DNA of 64,000 nucleotides from JAZKFT01 sp965246935 (GCA_965246935.1 CBDFGC010000038.1:62001-126000), one strand, 5' to 3'. Shown: positions 24,880-35,166, numbered from the stretch's first letter. Numbers and translations: made by a program. The notes: generated by a model from the sequence alone, not told the origin.

Positions 24880-25977
24880 TCATAGTATTGCTACTTTTCT
24901 CCTGGGTTGCCAGGAATCCATTTTCCGATATGCTTCGCTATAGCCTTTTACCATCGTAGACAGCGAGAAATATTGTGAGCCATGCTGGTAGGCCAGAGTC
25001 GTTTGCCGGCTGATGGTGCCGTTACGATAACTATCTATTACTTCCAGAATTTTATCGGCAAGCCCTGTAGCATCTTCGCTTTCAAACAGGTATCCAAAGC
25101 GACCATCGCACAATATTTCTCTGGGGCCATCCAGGTTACTGGCAATTACCGGCAGGCAGGCAGCCATGCCCTCTACAATGGTTAGTCCAAAACCTTCATA
25201 GCGGGAAGGTTGTATGAGAATGTCAAAATTTTTCAGGTTCGGATAAATCCAGGAACGGTCTTTATCATCGTTGATGGTTACGTGGTGTGTAAGATTATAG
25301 TTGTATATTAATTCTTCTAAATATTCTTTCGATTCGCCGGCTCCCACCAGCGTTAATTCTACAGTCTGTCCTAATGTATTTACAAGCCGGTTCATAGCCT
25401 TCAGCAGCACATCCTGCCCTTTTTTCTCGTGTACCAGCCGGCTTACCTGCAGTATTCTAATCAGGCTGCCGGTATTGCTGTTTTGTTTCGCTTCTATTTT
25501 TGTAAAATCTATTCCATTATGCACTGTTTTTACATTTTTGCATTTTTTGTTTCTGCTTTTTACATCTTCTTTCACGGCATCGGATATGGCAATCAGTTGG
25601 CCATACTTTGGTAAATTTTTCGTTTCCGCATTTACATCATGTACCGTTAATATTGTTTTATGCCGCTGGCTAAAAATCAGGTTGATTATATTCTGATTAT
25701 GGCAATGAATAATATGTGGCTGCATATAAGCAAGCAGTAAATTGATCTGTATAATTTTTAGCAGGCTATAGCTGCCGGAATTTCGGTTGATGCGTATCAC
25801 TTTTACTGCCGGGTGCAACTGTTGCAGTAAAGCCTCGCTACAATATTTGTTCACAATAATCAGGCGCACCGAAAATTTTTGTGCCTGACGGTTTATCAGA
25901 TCTACCAGCAGGTTCTCTGTACCTCCTACTGTAAAAGAGAAAATAAGATGAACAATTTTTTTATGCTTATTTGACAT
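24880..25977 (-). CDS. glycosyltransferase, GT4 family
   Basis: 365 aa from the ATG at 25977, chosen because IVHLIFSFTVGGTENLLVDL is then near the N-terminus as in the family. C-terminal donor domain with RILQVSRLVHEKKGQDVLL and SRYEGFGLTIVEGMAACLPVI (E-x7-E). It sits 55 bp after the polymerase-like gene in the same operon and probably contributes one linkage of the repeat unit. Confidence 0.9.
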   Translation of the reverse strand: MSNKHKKIVHLIFSFTVGGTENLLVDLINRQAQKFSVRLIIVNKYCSEALLQQLHPAVKVIRINRNSGSYSLLKIIQINLLLAYMQPHIIHCHNQNIINLIFSQRHKTILTVHDVNAETKNLPKYGQLIAISDAVKEDVKSRNKKCKNVKTVHNGIDFTKIEAKQNSNTGSLIRILQVSRLVHEKKGQDVLLKAMNRLVNTLGQTVELTLVGAGESKEYLEELIYNYNLTHHVTINDDKDRSWIYPNLKNFDILIQPSRYEGFGLTIVEGMAACLPVIASNLDGPREILCDGRFGYLFESEDATGLADKILEVIDSYRNGTISRQTTLAYQHGSQYFSLSTMVKGYSEAYRKMDSWQPRRKVAIL

Positions 25978-26032
25978 ATAGAAATATTTACGGGTATGAT
26001 TAAGATGATTGGAAAGCCGGTACATAAAAGCA

Positions 26033-27409
26033 TTAGGCTAATGCCGGCTGAGGGGCCATTCGCTGCGGCTTTCGTATGGGTACGGGTTTGTTTTCATAAA
26101 TAAAAAGATAGGCAATGAAAAATGCAAACAGGCAAAGATGATGTGGTAAGAAAATAGAAATGCTAAATACAGAGGTAAGCAGCAACACCAGGGTGTAATA
26201 CAATGCAAGCTTCATCATATCGCTTTTGCGATGTATAAAAAAACGTCTCATAAAGGAGGTGTACATTATTATAAAAATAGCCGTGCCCCCAAGTCCCAAA
26301 TGCAGAAATAAAACAGACCAGGCGATGTCACCGGTTGCTACCTGCGGTACAATTCCGGTATCATCAATCGCTCCAATCATAAAATGCAAAGCGTTGGTAG
26401 CCTTTGAGTCTTCGGTTATCAACCCGATGCCAAACAAAGCACGCCATTTATTTTCCAGTAAATATTCTGTGCGTTCTACCACATGGTACCAGCGGTATTC
26501 CGAGGTAGACATATCGTACACATCAGCCGTAGTAATTCTGGCAGCCGTCATGCTGAGGGATGTTTTTGAAAGTTCTTTAAAGCCCTCTGAAAAACGACTC
26601 CCGATTATTGTGTTTACACCCGTGTAAGCTATCATCCCTATTACTGCGTAAGCTACCATTCGTGCCGGCTTTAGCTTACCGGTAAACACCTGGTGCAACA
26701 AAAAACAAAATACAAATACCAGGATCATACTGCGGTTTTGTGACACCAGGATGGCTCCGAAATTTACGGCTGACAGTAGATATCGGTACCGGATACCAAA
26801 TACACTTTTAGAGAAAAATACAATGAACACAACCGGGAAAACCAGGCCGGGTAAATTATAAAACCGGGTCATGCTGCCGCCGCCTTCTTCATGAAATACC
26901 GGCAGCGGGTTGGAAATGGCATTTAGCAGTGGTGCGTTTACAAGCGGTTGCAGGCAGTATAGGAAAGACGATACCGTAACCGTATATGCAATCAACCGGA
27001 ATACTTTCACAAAATGCTCCTGCTGCAACCGGGCAAACGGAAATAGTAAAAGAAAATAAATATATCCGCGAAATACCCGGATGGATACGGAAGTTTCCAC
27101 ACCCGCAAATTGAGTACTGTAAAACAATAGGAATGCGAGCACCAGCAAAAAGGTGATCAGCCATTTGTACCTCAACCAGATAGTTCTTTGTAAAAACACA
27201 TGCGGATGAAACAGCAAAATAAATCCACAGAACAGAAAAGGCCAGTCGAACGATTTAGCAACACCTATTCCTGGCATTACCATTAGCTCTAATGGTAATA
27301 GTTGAAAGCCAGCTGTGGATAAGCCGATAATTAAGAAAACAGATACATATCTTTTTTCTTCAATGCCGTAGCAATAGATGGCCAGTAATGTCAGGATTAA
27401 ACCTATCAT
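26033..27409 (-). CDS. O-antigen polymerase/ligase-like multi-pass membrane protein (candidate Wzy)
   Basis: 458 aa with about ten hydrophobic helices and one larger loop in the second half (about 265-340). SQNRSMILVFVF and the preceding helices resemble Wzy/WaaL-type proteins, which are poorly conserved in sequence. In this locus it is the only candidate for joining repeat units at the periplasmic face. One base separates it from the flippase stop, so they are certainly co-transcribed. Confidence 0.7.
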   Translation of the reverse strand: MIGLILTLLAIYCYGIEEKRYVSVFLIIGLSTAGFQLLPLELMVMPGIGVAKSFDWPFLFCGFILLFHPHVFLQRTIWLRYKWLITFLLVLAFLLFYSTQFAGVETSVSIRVFRGYIYFLLLFPFARLQQEHFVKVFRLIAYTVTVSSFLYCLQPLVNAPLLNAISNPLPVFHEEGGGSMTRFYNLPGLVFPVVFIVFFSKSVFGIRYRYLLSAVNFGAILVSQNRSMILVFVFCFLLHQVFTGKLKPARMVAYAVIGMIAYTGVNTIIGSRFSEGFKELSKTSLSMTAARITTADVYDMSTSEYRWYHVVERTEYLLENKWRALFGIGLITEDSKATNALHFMIGAIDDTGIVPQVATGDIAWSVLFLHLGLGGTAIFIIMYTSFMRRFFIHRKSDMMKLALYYTLVLLLTSVFSISIFLPHHLCLFAFFIAYLFIYENKPVPIRKPQRMAPQPALA

Positions 27410-27410
27410 A

Positions 27411-28874
27411 TTAAATAGCGAGATTGTTGTACCGTAATATTTTATGAATGCCCCGACGCTGCATGCCTACAATGTATTTTGCCGATACAAAAAGCACCAT
27501 CGCTATTACCATCAATACCGGTACATACCAGTTCAGCCTTATGAAAGTGATATACAGGCCGGTGAGTGCGGCAATGGTTATAACTGAGTAAATGGTATAG
27601 CGGTCAAAAATTGCCGACTGTAAGTATTTCCACTGGTAGTACATGCTCATGACAAATGCCAGTACAATACCCATACAAATACTCATAACCGGAGTGTTCG
27701 CTGCGAAAATGTCTTTGAAAGTAAAGAAGAAGGCCAGCGAGCTGAGGATCCCGGTCAGTTGAATCTTCATACAATCTTTTATCCGGTTGTGAAAAGTAAG
27801 GTAGTAGTAGTTGGGCAGCACAATCATACTACAGGTAAAAATGATAATGGCTGTTTTGATATTAATAACCAGTTGCGCAGGTATATCCTTCATCCACAGG
27901 TGCAGTACCGGACCGGCAAAAAAGTACACTAAAAAGCAAATGGGGATGAATGCAAAAGCAGCCAGTTGCTCGGAATAATGCACCAGGTGGCGCAGTTCTT
28001 CCTTGTTGCGGCGTGAGGCCAGCATGGGCGAAAGCGGCTCGAAAACTTTTGTAAAGAGCGCAATCAGTTGCGATTTTATCTTCAATACAATATCGAAACT
28101 GCCGGCCGCTTGCGGGCCTAAATATTTCACCACGAAAATTTTAAGTAGCGGCTCGTTGCAAAAGGTAAGCAACGAGCTGAGGTAAACCTGGCTGCTGAAT
28201 GAAAGCTGCTTTTTTACATAATACATAAATTGTAACCAGGTAGAAAAAGCAGCCGGCCGGAATTCATATTTCTTTACTGCTAAATACAACAATAAACTAA
28301 ACCAGGCAATAGCGGCTATCAGCGCAGGCAAAGCAATAAACCGGAACGGAACGTTCAGTTGGCAAAGAAGTATTATGCCGCCCCAGTTAAGCAAATTATA
28401 TATCCATTGAACGATACTAGTAATATAAAAAGCATTTTGAGCTTGCATCAGCGCCACAAAGGGCTGGCCGAGCATCACAAAAAAGTTGGCGAGTAAAAAT
28501 AATTTAAAACAAAGCAACACTTCATGGTTCAGTACGGCATTTGATTTAAAAACACCGGTGACAATATAGCGTTGAAACAGGAGCAGTAAAGCAGTGAACA
28601 CAAGCGTGATAGCGCCCAGCACTAACAGCGAAACGGTTACATGCCTGTTTTTAAACTTGGTAGCAGTACCGCCGGAAATGAACTTCAACAGCGCCGTATT
28701 GAGCCCGAAGTTGAACAGCAAGGTAAGGTTGCCGAAAATAGAGATTACCGAAAATATACCATATATACTCATGCCATACGTGTGGATGAACATAGGAATG
28801 GAAACAAATACCAATGCTATGGAGAATAACAACTGGAAGATGCCGAAGGCAGCGTTTTTAAAATAGCGGTTCAT
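27411..28874 (-). CDS. wzx: polysaccharide flippase (Wzx / MATE-type)
   Basis: 487 aa with 12-14 predicted transmembrane helices and the family's N-terminal layout (helix, short polar turn, FGLNTALLKFISGG). It should move undecaprenyl-linked repeat units across the inner membrane. Its start overlaps the preceding acyltransferase stop by 4 bp and it is followed at 1 bp by the polymerase-like gene, a classic wzx-wzy pairing. Confidence 0.87.
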   Translation of the reverse strand: MNRYFKNAAFGIFQLLFSIALVFVSIPMFIHTYGMSIYGIFSVISIFGNLTLLFNFGLNTALLKFISGGTATKFKNRHVTVSLLVLGAITLVFTALLLLFQRYIVTGVFKSNAVLNHEVLLCFKLFLLANFFVMLGQPFVALMQAQNAFYITSIVQWIYNLLNWGGIILLCQLNVPFRFIALPALIAAIAWFSLLLYLAVKKYEFRPAAFSTWLQFMYYVKKQLSFSSQVYLSSLLTFCNEPLLKIFVVKYLGPQAAGSFDIVLKIKSQLIALFTKVFEPLSPMLASRRNKEELRHLVHYSEQLAAFAFIPICFLVYFFAGPVLHLWMKDIPAQLVINIKTAIIIFTCSMIVLPNYYYLTFHNRIKDCMKIQLTGILSSLAFFFTFKDIFAANTPVMSICMGIVLAFVMSMYYQWKYLQSAIFDRYTIYSVITIAALTGLYITFIRLNWYVPVLMVIAMVLFVSAKYIVGMQRRGIHKILRYNNLAI

Positions 28875-29359
28875 ACGAAAAGTTTTTCAAAGCGGTATTT
28901 AATAAATTTTGCCGGGTTGCCAACTACAATTGCGTTTTCAGGAACATCTTTGGTAACAACACTGCCTGCTCCTACAATAGCGCCATTACCAATAGTGATA
29001 CCCGGCATGATAACAGCACTTGCTCCAATCCATACATCGCTGCCAATCACTACCTTTCTGGCTACGGCCGGTGCATTCCGCAGATCTTTTAATTCATAGT
29101 CATGCGTAAGGGTCGTAATTACGGTGTTGGAAGCAATAAGTGTACGGTCGCCAATGGTAATGCCGCCCTGGCCCCAGATATTTACAAAAGCGCCAATACC
29201 AACATGGCTACCCAGTTCAATGTGCTCGCGGCCGTAAATGCAGGACGGGCTGTACATCAGTAATCCTTCACCTGCTTTTTTAAACGTATACCGCATCAGC
29301 CGTGATTTGTAGCGGGCCATCCTGGATACCCAGCGGAAATGTAGTTTTGAAATCAGCAT
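28871..29359 (-). CDS. hexapeptide-repeat acyltransferase
   Basis: 162 aa, LbetaH fold: IELGSHVGIGAFVNIWGQGG, ITIGDRTLIASNTVITTLTHDYE (His active site) and VVIGSDVWIGASAVIMPG, ending IVVGNPAKFIKYRFE. Overlaps both neighbours by a few bases (7 bp with the next acyltransferase, 4 bp with wzx), indicating translational coupling. Confidence 0.88.
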   Translation of the reverse strand: MLISKLHFRWVSRMARYKSRLMRYTFKKAGEGLLMYSPSCIYGREHIELGSHVGIGAFVNIWGQGGITIGDRTLIASNTVITTLTHDYELKDLRNAPAVARKVVIGSDVWIGASAVIMPGITIGNGAIVGAGSVVTKDVPENAIVVGNPAKFIKYRFEKLFV

Positions 29360-30021
29360 ACTTTTTTAGGTTTTAAAGGCAGATGATAAACGCCTGAATG
29401 CAGTTTTGAACCTGTGATTTTTCTTATAAATATGGCCGGGTTGCCTGCCCATATTTCGCCGGCCGGAACATCTTTCGTAACCACACTGCCCGCACCGATG
29501 ATAGACTTTGCACCAATCGTTACCCCTTTAAGCACGGTAGCATTGGCGCCGATAAACACGTCATCTTCAATTACAATAGGTTTTGATACAATGGCTGATA
29601 CTTTGTGTATGCGTCGTTCGGCATGGTCCAGCGGGTGAAAGTCGGTGTCCCAAATGCTTACATTGCCTCCGCAGTTGACGTAGCTGCCAATGGTGATACT
29701 TTTTTTTGCATATAATGAAACGCCGGAAAATCCTGATCCGTCGCCAATAGTGATGGTTGCATTTTTTTGAACAGCCAGGCTGCAACGTTTATAAAGGCCT
29801 ACGTAATTGAAGGTAGTAGCACAGTTAAATTTTACATTTTCACCCAATACGAGTGTGCCCTTATTTTTAATTTTTATTTTTCCGAAAATGTGCGGGTACG
29901 TTTTGTATTGCACTTTATTTACGACCAGTGTATAGTAATTGCTGGCGGCGGCGGGCAGTCGGCAGAGCCGGATAGAAACGGCCTTTAGGAGCATAAAAAC
30001 AGGATACAGCATTTTGTGCAT
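29353..30021 (-). CDS. hexapeptide-repeat acyltransferase
   Basis: 222 aa from the ATG at 30021; a longer frame runs to 30078. After about 70 N-terminal residues come hexapeptide turns (ATITIGDGSGFSGVSLYAKKS, ITIGSYVNCGGNVSIWDTDFHP with the His) and PIVIEDDVFIGANATVLKGV. Family enzymes acetylate sugars with acetyl-CoA. Part of a run of three acyltransferases upstream of wzx. Confidence 0.86.
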   Translation of the reverse strand: MHKMLYPVFMLLKAVSIRLCRLPAAASNYYTLVVNKVQYKTYPHIFGKIKIKNKGTLVLGENVKFNCATTFNYVGLYKRCSLAVQKNATITIGDGSGFSGVSLYAKKSITIGSYVNCGGNVSIWDTDFHPLDHAERRIHKVSAIVSKPIVIEDDVFIGANATVLKGVTIGAKSIIGAGSVVTKDVPAGEIWAGNPAIFIRKITGSKLHSGVYHLPLKPKKVC

Positions 30022-30200
30022 AGAATACAGATTTAGATTTTTATGAAACGAGGCAAACGGGCTGTAATAGCGCTGCACACCTTGCCGTTAGTAGCTGTGC
30101 AGCTACAAAATCAGGGTGTGCAGGAAGTGGGGAGTGTGGTGTGATAAGCGGGGATACAACCTATACAAGGTTGCCTCCTGTAAACTCATCAATAGAAAAA

Positions 30201-30890
30201 TTAGCTGGCTTGCCGGTACTGTGGCAGGGCTGCTGATTCCATTAACGCTAAAAAGCCTTTTACATCAAAAAAGTGTTTTTCCATAGCCAACCAGGTCTTT
30301 TCATCTTTATTCCACCATTGAAGTTGCTGCAGGCCTTCAACTATCTGAGGTTGAAACCGGTATTTAATTACCTGTATCGGGCAGCCTACGGCTACAGCAT
30401 AGGGGGGAATGTTTTTGCTTACTACAGCGCCGGCGCCAATTACAGCGCCATCGCCGATGGTAATGCCATCCAGGACCGTAACATTGGCGCCTATAAATAC
30501 ATCGTTACCAATAGCAATGGCTTTCCTTTCTTCTATCTTATCGGTTTTACTGTATGTAAAACCATTTTGCCTGCGGGTGGAATAAAATACCGGCGATGTA
30601 GAAAGTGCATTGGTAGGGTGTATGCCCCAGCCACATAAAAAATTAGGGCCTATGGAGCAAAATTTTCCGATAGTTGTATGAGAGATACAGGCGTTGGGAC
30701 CAATAGCCGTAGCAAAACCAACCGTTACACCATCTATTGCAAAAGGCTTGCTGATGTAAGTGCCCGCATCAATTTGACTACGCTGGCACAATTGTACGCT
30801 GCCCCCAAAGTAAACTCCACGCCGTGTAAAAAGGCATTTTACCAGTGATGTGGTATTGCTAAAAAAGTTGCGCAGGTATTGGATTTTCAT
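30201..30890 (-). CDS. hexapeptide-repeat acyltransferase (CatB/WbbJ-like)
   Basis: 229 aa. VTVGFATAIGPNACISHTTIG and AIGNDVFIGANVTVLDGIT are LbetaH turns; CGWGIHPTNALSTSPVF carries the active-site His and the substrate loop typical of the xenobiotic-acetyltransferase/CatB branch. About 180 bp separate it from the next acyltransferase. Confidence 0.87.
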   Translation of the reverse strand: MKIQYLRNFFSNTTSLVKCLFTRRGVYFGGSVQLCQRSQIDAGTYISKPFAIDGVTVGFATAIGPNACISHTTIGKFCSIGPNFLCGWGIHPTNALSTSPVFYSTRRQNGFTYSKTDKIEERKAIAIGNDVFIGANVTVLDGITIGDGAVIGAGAVVSKNIPPYAVAVGCPIQVIKYRFQPQIVEGLQQLQWWNKDEKTWLAMEKHFFDVKGFLALMESAALPQYRQAS

Positions 30891-30941
30891 ACAAAATTAT
30901 TGGAGAACTGTGTTATACTACATGATACCGGACTAACAAGG

Positions 30942-31499
30942 TCAGCATGACGTTTTCGTATATGTAAAGTCGCTATACATTTGTAAAACCGGTGCTCCTT
31001 CTTTTATTACCTCTATCTGCGTTCTGGCTATCTCTGCAATCATCGCAAAGCCCAAAGAAGGCAAATGTACTTTCACGGTTTTGGGTTTCACTTCCATTAC
31101 TTTACCGGTTACTGACATCAATGGACCGGCAATGATGCGTACATTATCCTGTAGGCTTATTTGTATCTTTTCAAGTTTTACATTTTCGTGTTCTTCGGTA
31201 AAACGCTTAATCACATTTATTTCTTCTTCTCTTACAGTAGCAGGCTTCCCCAGCCAGTATACATAATTAATTACCCCGGGAGTTTGCCTTACTGACAGAA
31301 AATCAGCTTGGGTAGCATAAATAAAAACATATGAAACAAACAGCGGTTCCAGGACTGTTTTTTTACGATCGCTCCATTGGCGTACTACCTTATTGAGCGG
31401 ACAATAACATTCTATTTTTTTACGGGAAAGCTGTTCGGCTACTTTCTTTTCCCAGCGTGGGCGGGTGTACAGTGCATACCATTGCTTAGTTGTGTTCAT
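30942..31499 (-). CDS. NusG-like (UpxY/LoaP type) transcription antiterminator
   Basis: 185 aa from the ATG at 31499 (frame open to 31553). QWYALYTRPRWEKKVAEQL is the NGN-domain start of NusG paralogues; LEPLFVSYVFIYATQADFLSVRQTPGVINYVYWLGKPATV continues it, and a KOW-like C-terminal part follows (GPLMSVTGKVMEVKPKTVKVHL). In Bacteroides such proteins sit at the front of capsule operons and let RNA polymerase read through long loci. Here it is third in the operon, after the export genes. Confidence 0.88.
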   Translation of the reverse strand: MNTTKQWYALYTRPRWEKKVAEQLSRKKIECYCPLNKVVRQWSDRKKTVLEPLFVSYVFIYATQADFLSVRQTPGVINYVYWLGKPATVREEEINVIKRFTEEHENVKLEKIQISLQDNVRIIAGPLMSVTGKVMEVKPKTVKVHLPSLGFAMIAEIARTQIEVIKEGAPVLQMYSDFTYTKTSC

Positions 31500-31654
31500 A
31501 ATTGCCGTTTTGTTTTTGGTTTTTAAGAGAATAGGCTTGGATTCGTCTGACAAAAGGGTGTGAGTAAGCTTTGCATGGTAAGTAATTTATATATCTGATA
31601 ATTGTTCCCATGCAAAGCTGTGCTGTAACGGAGTGTGTTTTAAGGGTACTATCT

Positions 31655-33988
31655 TTATATTTTTATTTTATTGTTCTTTTTATTTTTTCCAACGGTATTA
31701 CAGATGTACGAGTAGCCATACCCGTAGTCCGGCTTGCCAAAGCCTCTTGAACGGATACCGTTGAATACGATTCCTACATTGTTTAGCCTGCTCATTTTGT
31801 GATTATCATCCAGGTGTGCAATCAATGTTTTGGGTGTATATTTTTGGCGGATCATATATAGGGTTACATCGCAATGCTTTGAAAGTATGTAAGCATCCGT
31901 AAGTGCACCGGCAGGGGCTGTATCAATAACGATATAATCAAAAATATCATCCAGGTAAGCTAATAGCACTTCTATGCGTTTGTTCATAATCAGTTCCGAC
32001 GGATTACGTGGCAGCGGGCCGGATGGTATAATGAACAGGTTTTCGTGTTCCGGAACCGGCCGGATAATATCCTCAGGATCTGCACGGTTACTGAGGTAGT
32101 CGCTGATGCCCGTTGTAGATGCAATCTGTAACTTTGTGCATAGAGAAGGGTTCGTAAGATCTAATTCCAGCAGTACCACTTTTTTACCCGTAAGCCCCAG
32201 GCTGATGGCCAGGTTAGTTGCCACAAAGCTTTTGCCTTCGCCAGCCATGGTAGAAGTAATTAATATCTTACGGGCTGCTGTTTCGTCTTTTCCTAAATAG
32301 TTCAGTGACGTACGCAGCTTACGAAACTGTTCAGCAATGAAGGAATTTTTTCCATCACCGGTTACAATTGGATTATTTGTCTTGTCAAAAGCAATTTCGG
32401 AAACTACCGGGCGAAAAGTAAGGCTGCCTATTTCGTGGCGGTACAAAATTTTACTATGAAATGTTTCCCTGGCTGTAATGCAAACAATGCAAAGTACAAG
32501 TGCACCAAGTACTGCACCCAGGTAAATAAGTTTGTTGTTGGGACTTACAGGAGTAAGTACGGCCTGTGCTTTATCTACCACCCGGCTATCTGATACAGTA
32601 GAAGCAGAGGATAGCGCTGTTTCTTCTCTTTTCTTCAGCAGAAATACATAAATATCATTGCGGATGGACTGCTCCCGTGCAATGCTGGTAACATCTTTTT
32701 CTTTGTGTGGTATAGCTGCCAGTGTAGATGAGTACGAATTATTTGTTAGCTCTAAATCGCTTTTGCTGGTTTGCAGGCTCCGGCGCTCATTGTTTAAGTT
32801 ATCAAATATTAATGGTTTTACTTTTTCAATCTGGTCAGCAATCGAAACCATGACAGGATTATTGCGGGCAGTGGTTTTCTTTAATTTTTCGTATTCAATT
32901 TGGTAATCATACAATTTAGTCAGCAGGTTTTCCAGGTTTGCATCCGCAATACCAAGAGAAGAAGGAAGGATACCCAGTTTACTGTCGGGTGCCTGCACAT
33001 ACTTATCCAATTGGTTCAGTACTGCGAGACGCATTTCCATATCTGCGAGCCGCTGAGAATTATCGCTCATATTCTTTTGATACAACCCGCTTTGCATCTC
33101 TAAATTCGTAGCATTGTTTGCCGCTTTGTATGCTTCCATTTTGTGCTCTATCGAATCAAGGTCATGTGCCACATGGTGCAAGCGTTCCTCCACAAATGAA
33201 AGGGTATTGGCAGCCAGGGCATTTTTGTCTGAAATAGTAGCTCTATTATATGATACCATTAGTTCATTCAAAATATCCTCGCCTCTTTGCGGAACTTCAT
33301 CTCTGATGCTAAGGTTTAATATGGTGGATGGTTTGCTTACAGGTGATACGGCAAGCCTGCCCTGGATACCTGCCACAACCACAGAAACGGGTACAAAGCT
33401 GAAGAAATACTTTGCGTTTTGTTGTGGTGTATAATAAGGATTGCGGGTAAATTTAAGAACGCCGACAGGTGTATTTGCCCATTCGTTCAAGCCGAAATGT
33501 TTTTTGCCGATTGTTACAATTGAGGTAATGTCATCATACGTAAAGTTGATTTTATCAACCGGCTTCAGGGAGTCCGGGTTTATCAACTCTATCCTTACGG
33601 GTGAGGTTGCATAAGCTGATACTGCTTTAACAGGCTTTTCAATACTTACAGGGGCATATAGATTTAATTTTTTTGCCACTTCTGTTAATAGCGAACGTGA
33701 TTGCATCACTTCCACTTCGTTGTCAATTATTTTTTTGATACCTAAAAGGTTGAGTGACTCCATAGCCTTTGTATCATCTGCACCTTTCTTTTCATCTTTA
33801 ATCAGTATTCGTGCATTGGCCTGATAAAGCGGCGTAGTGTAGCTCAGGTATATCCAGGCGCCGGCCATTGCTGCTGCTACTGTTAGTACGAACATTGGCC
33901 AGTATGCTACATACCTTGTCCATAGTTCATTAAAACTTAATATTTTAGTAGGGGTGGTTTCTAACCCTTTTTCATGTGTTACTTGCAT
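31655..33988 (-). CDS. wzc: Wzc/GumC-type polysaccharide co-polymerase with BY-kinase domain
   Basis: 777 aa. Wzz-type chain-length domain with a first transmembrane helix at about 35-55, a long periplasmic coiled-coil region (about 260-440) and a second helix near 495, then a cytosolic bacterial tyrosine kinase: Walker A TSTMAGEGKS, Walker A' VVLLELDLTNPS and Walker B DYIVIDTAP. The tail PDYGYGYSYI is a short tyrosine cluster, the usual autophosphorylation site. It controls chain length and export with the Wza-like protein encoded just upstream. Confidence 0.93.
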   Translation of the reverse strand: MQVTHEKGLETTPTKILSFNELWTRYVAYWPMFVLTVAAAMAGAWIYLSYTTPLYQANARILIKDEKKGADDTKAMESLNLLGIKKIIDNEVEVMQSRSLLTEVAKKLNLYAPVSIEKPVKAVSAYATSPVRIELINPDSLKPVDKINFTYDDITSIVTIGKKHFGLNEWANTPVGVLKFTRNPYYTPQQNAKYFFSFVPVSVVVAGIQGRLAVSPVSKPSTILNLSIRDEVPQRGEDILNELMVSYNRATISDKNALAANTLSFVEERLHHVAHDLDSIEHKMEAYKAANNATNLEMQSGLYQKNMSDNSQRLADMEMRLAVLNQLDKYVQAPDSKLGILPSSLGIADANLENLLTKLYDYQIEYEKLKKTTARNNPVMVSIADQIEKVKPLIFDNLNNERRSLQTSKSDLELTNNSYSSTLAAIPHKEKDVTSIAREQSIRNDIYVFLLKKREETALSSASTVSDSRVVDKAQAVLTPVSPNNKLIYLGAVLGALVLCIVCITARETFHSKILYRHEIGSLTFRPVVSEIAFDKTNNPIVTGDGKNSFIAEQFRKLRTSLNYLGKDETAARKILITSTMAGEGKSFVATNLAISLGLTGKKVVLLELDLTNPSLCTKLQIASTTGISDYLSNRADPEDIIRPVPEHENLFIIPSGPLPRNPSELIMNKRIEVLLAYLDDIFDYIVIDTAPAGALTDAYILSKHCDVTLYMIRQKYTPKTLIAHLDDNHKMSRLNNVGIVFNGIRSRGFGKPDYGYGYSYICNTVGKNKKNNKIKI

Positions 33989-34006
33989 CTTGAGATAATT
34001 GATAGG

Positions 34007-34813
34007 TTAGAGATTACTGATAAGGATTACGCCAAGCGATATAACTCCTGTAATTACCGGCGCCCATATCAGTGGTACGCTTGCTCCGGCAAGGCGGTTC
34101 TTGTTGGGCTCAACATATACAATATCATTGCTCTTCAGGTAATAATAAGGGGAGGTGAAAAGTTCGGGCGAACTCAGGTTTACGTGTTTGGTTATTTTCT
34201 TATTGTTTTCTTCCCGGATAATCATTACATTATTGCGCTTTGCGTAAATGGTAAGATCTCCTGCCAAACCAATAGCTTCCAGCAACGAGATTTTTTCGCT
34301 GGGAACCGCATAAACTGCGGGTTTTAATACCTCACCAAGTACCGTTACTTTAAAATTGAGAAGGCGTACATTCACAACAGGATCTATCAGAAGTTCCTTA
34401 TCAACCAAAGCCTTTGTGATACTATCTTTCAGATCGTCTTTGGTGAGGCCTTCAGTATGTATATTACCTAACATGGGGAACTGTATATCGCCTTCGCTGC
34501 TTACAAGGTATCCGAATGCCTGTGTATTGTTGCCGTTGATAGCGGTAGAAGATATACCACTGTTATTAGGTGTATTGAAGATTTTGGTAGCCTCCGGATT
34601 TAGACTACTTACGGTAATGCTGATCAGATCATTAGCACGTATTAACGATTCGGCTGCGATATTACTGGTCTGAAGTGTTTTATCGGAGTAGCCGTTAAAA
34701 TAGACCATATTTTTGGAACTGCCGCAGGAGGAAGTAAATAGTGCGGCGATGATGGCAACGGAAAGTATGGAACGTAGTTCCCTGGTTGCCTTTTTGAGAA
34801 GCATTGGTTTCAT
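34007..34813 (-). CDS. wza: Wza-type polysaccharide export lipoprotein
   Basis: 268 aa. Lipobox ALFTSSCGSS places the lipidated Cys near residue 30. Then a Poly_export domain (LIRANDLISITVSSLNPEA, SEGDIQFPMLGNIHTEGL) and an SLBB domain (VTVLGEVLKPAVYAVPSEKISLLEAIGLAGDLT), and a hydrophobic C-terminal helix that would insert in the outer membrane. First gene of the operon, 19 bp ahead of wzc. Confidence 0.93.
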   Translation of the reverse strand: MKPMLLKKATRELRSILSVAIIAALFTSSCGSSKNMVYFNGYSDKTLQTSNIAAESLIRANDLISITVSSLNPEATKIFNTPNNSGISSTAINGNNTQAFGYLVSSEGDIQFPMLGNIHTEGLTKDDLKDSITKALVDKELLIDPVVNVRLLNFKVTVLGEVLKPAVYAVPSEKISLLEAIGLAGDLTIYAKRNNVMIIREENNKKITKHVNLSSPELFTSPYYYLKSNDIVYVEPNKNRLAGASVPLIWAPVITGVISLGVILISNL

Positions 34814-35166
34814 AAAAATTGGATAAAATGTTTTGACCTGGTAGCCTGAATTGTCAACCTTGCTCTTGATAAGGCAGGTGTTGAAAACTGTTGATTACAA
34901 AATCAATATTGGATTTTTATAACAGTAACTTTTAGCAGCTGTTATTTAAAATCAAATTTATATCTCAAAATGGGAAAAAGAATGTACAGTTTTGCTCTTA
35001 ATTTTTTCGTGCCAAAAATTATGTTTTGATGGCAAGTTGTTCAAATAAAGCGAATTAAGCACATTTTTTAACATTTAATTTGGAGAAATTTAAATCTGGT
35101 TAGTTGTTAAGTTGGTTTTCTTAGAATTATAGGTTTATAAGAATTTATACAAAAGTTTTTGGAAGG
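34814..35166. other. leader/promoter region of the polysaccharide operon
   Basis: A/T-rich and gene-free. On the minus strand TAAATTTG at 34960-34953 matches the -7 consensus TAnnTTTG, which would give a leader of about 140 nt before wza; no good -33 box was seen. An imperfect palindrome of the type AACAG...CTGTT lies at 34921-34943. Confidence 0.4.
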
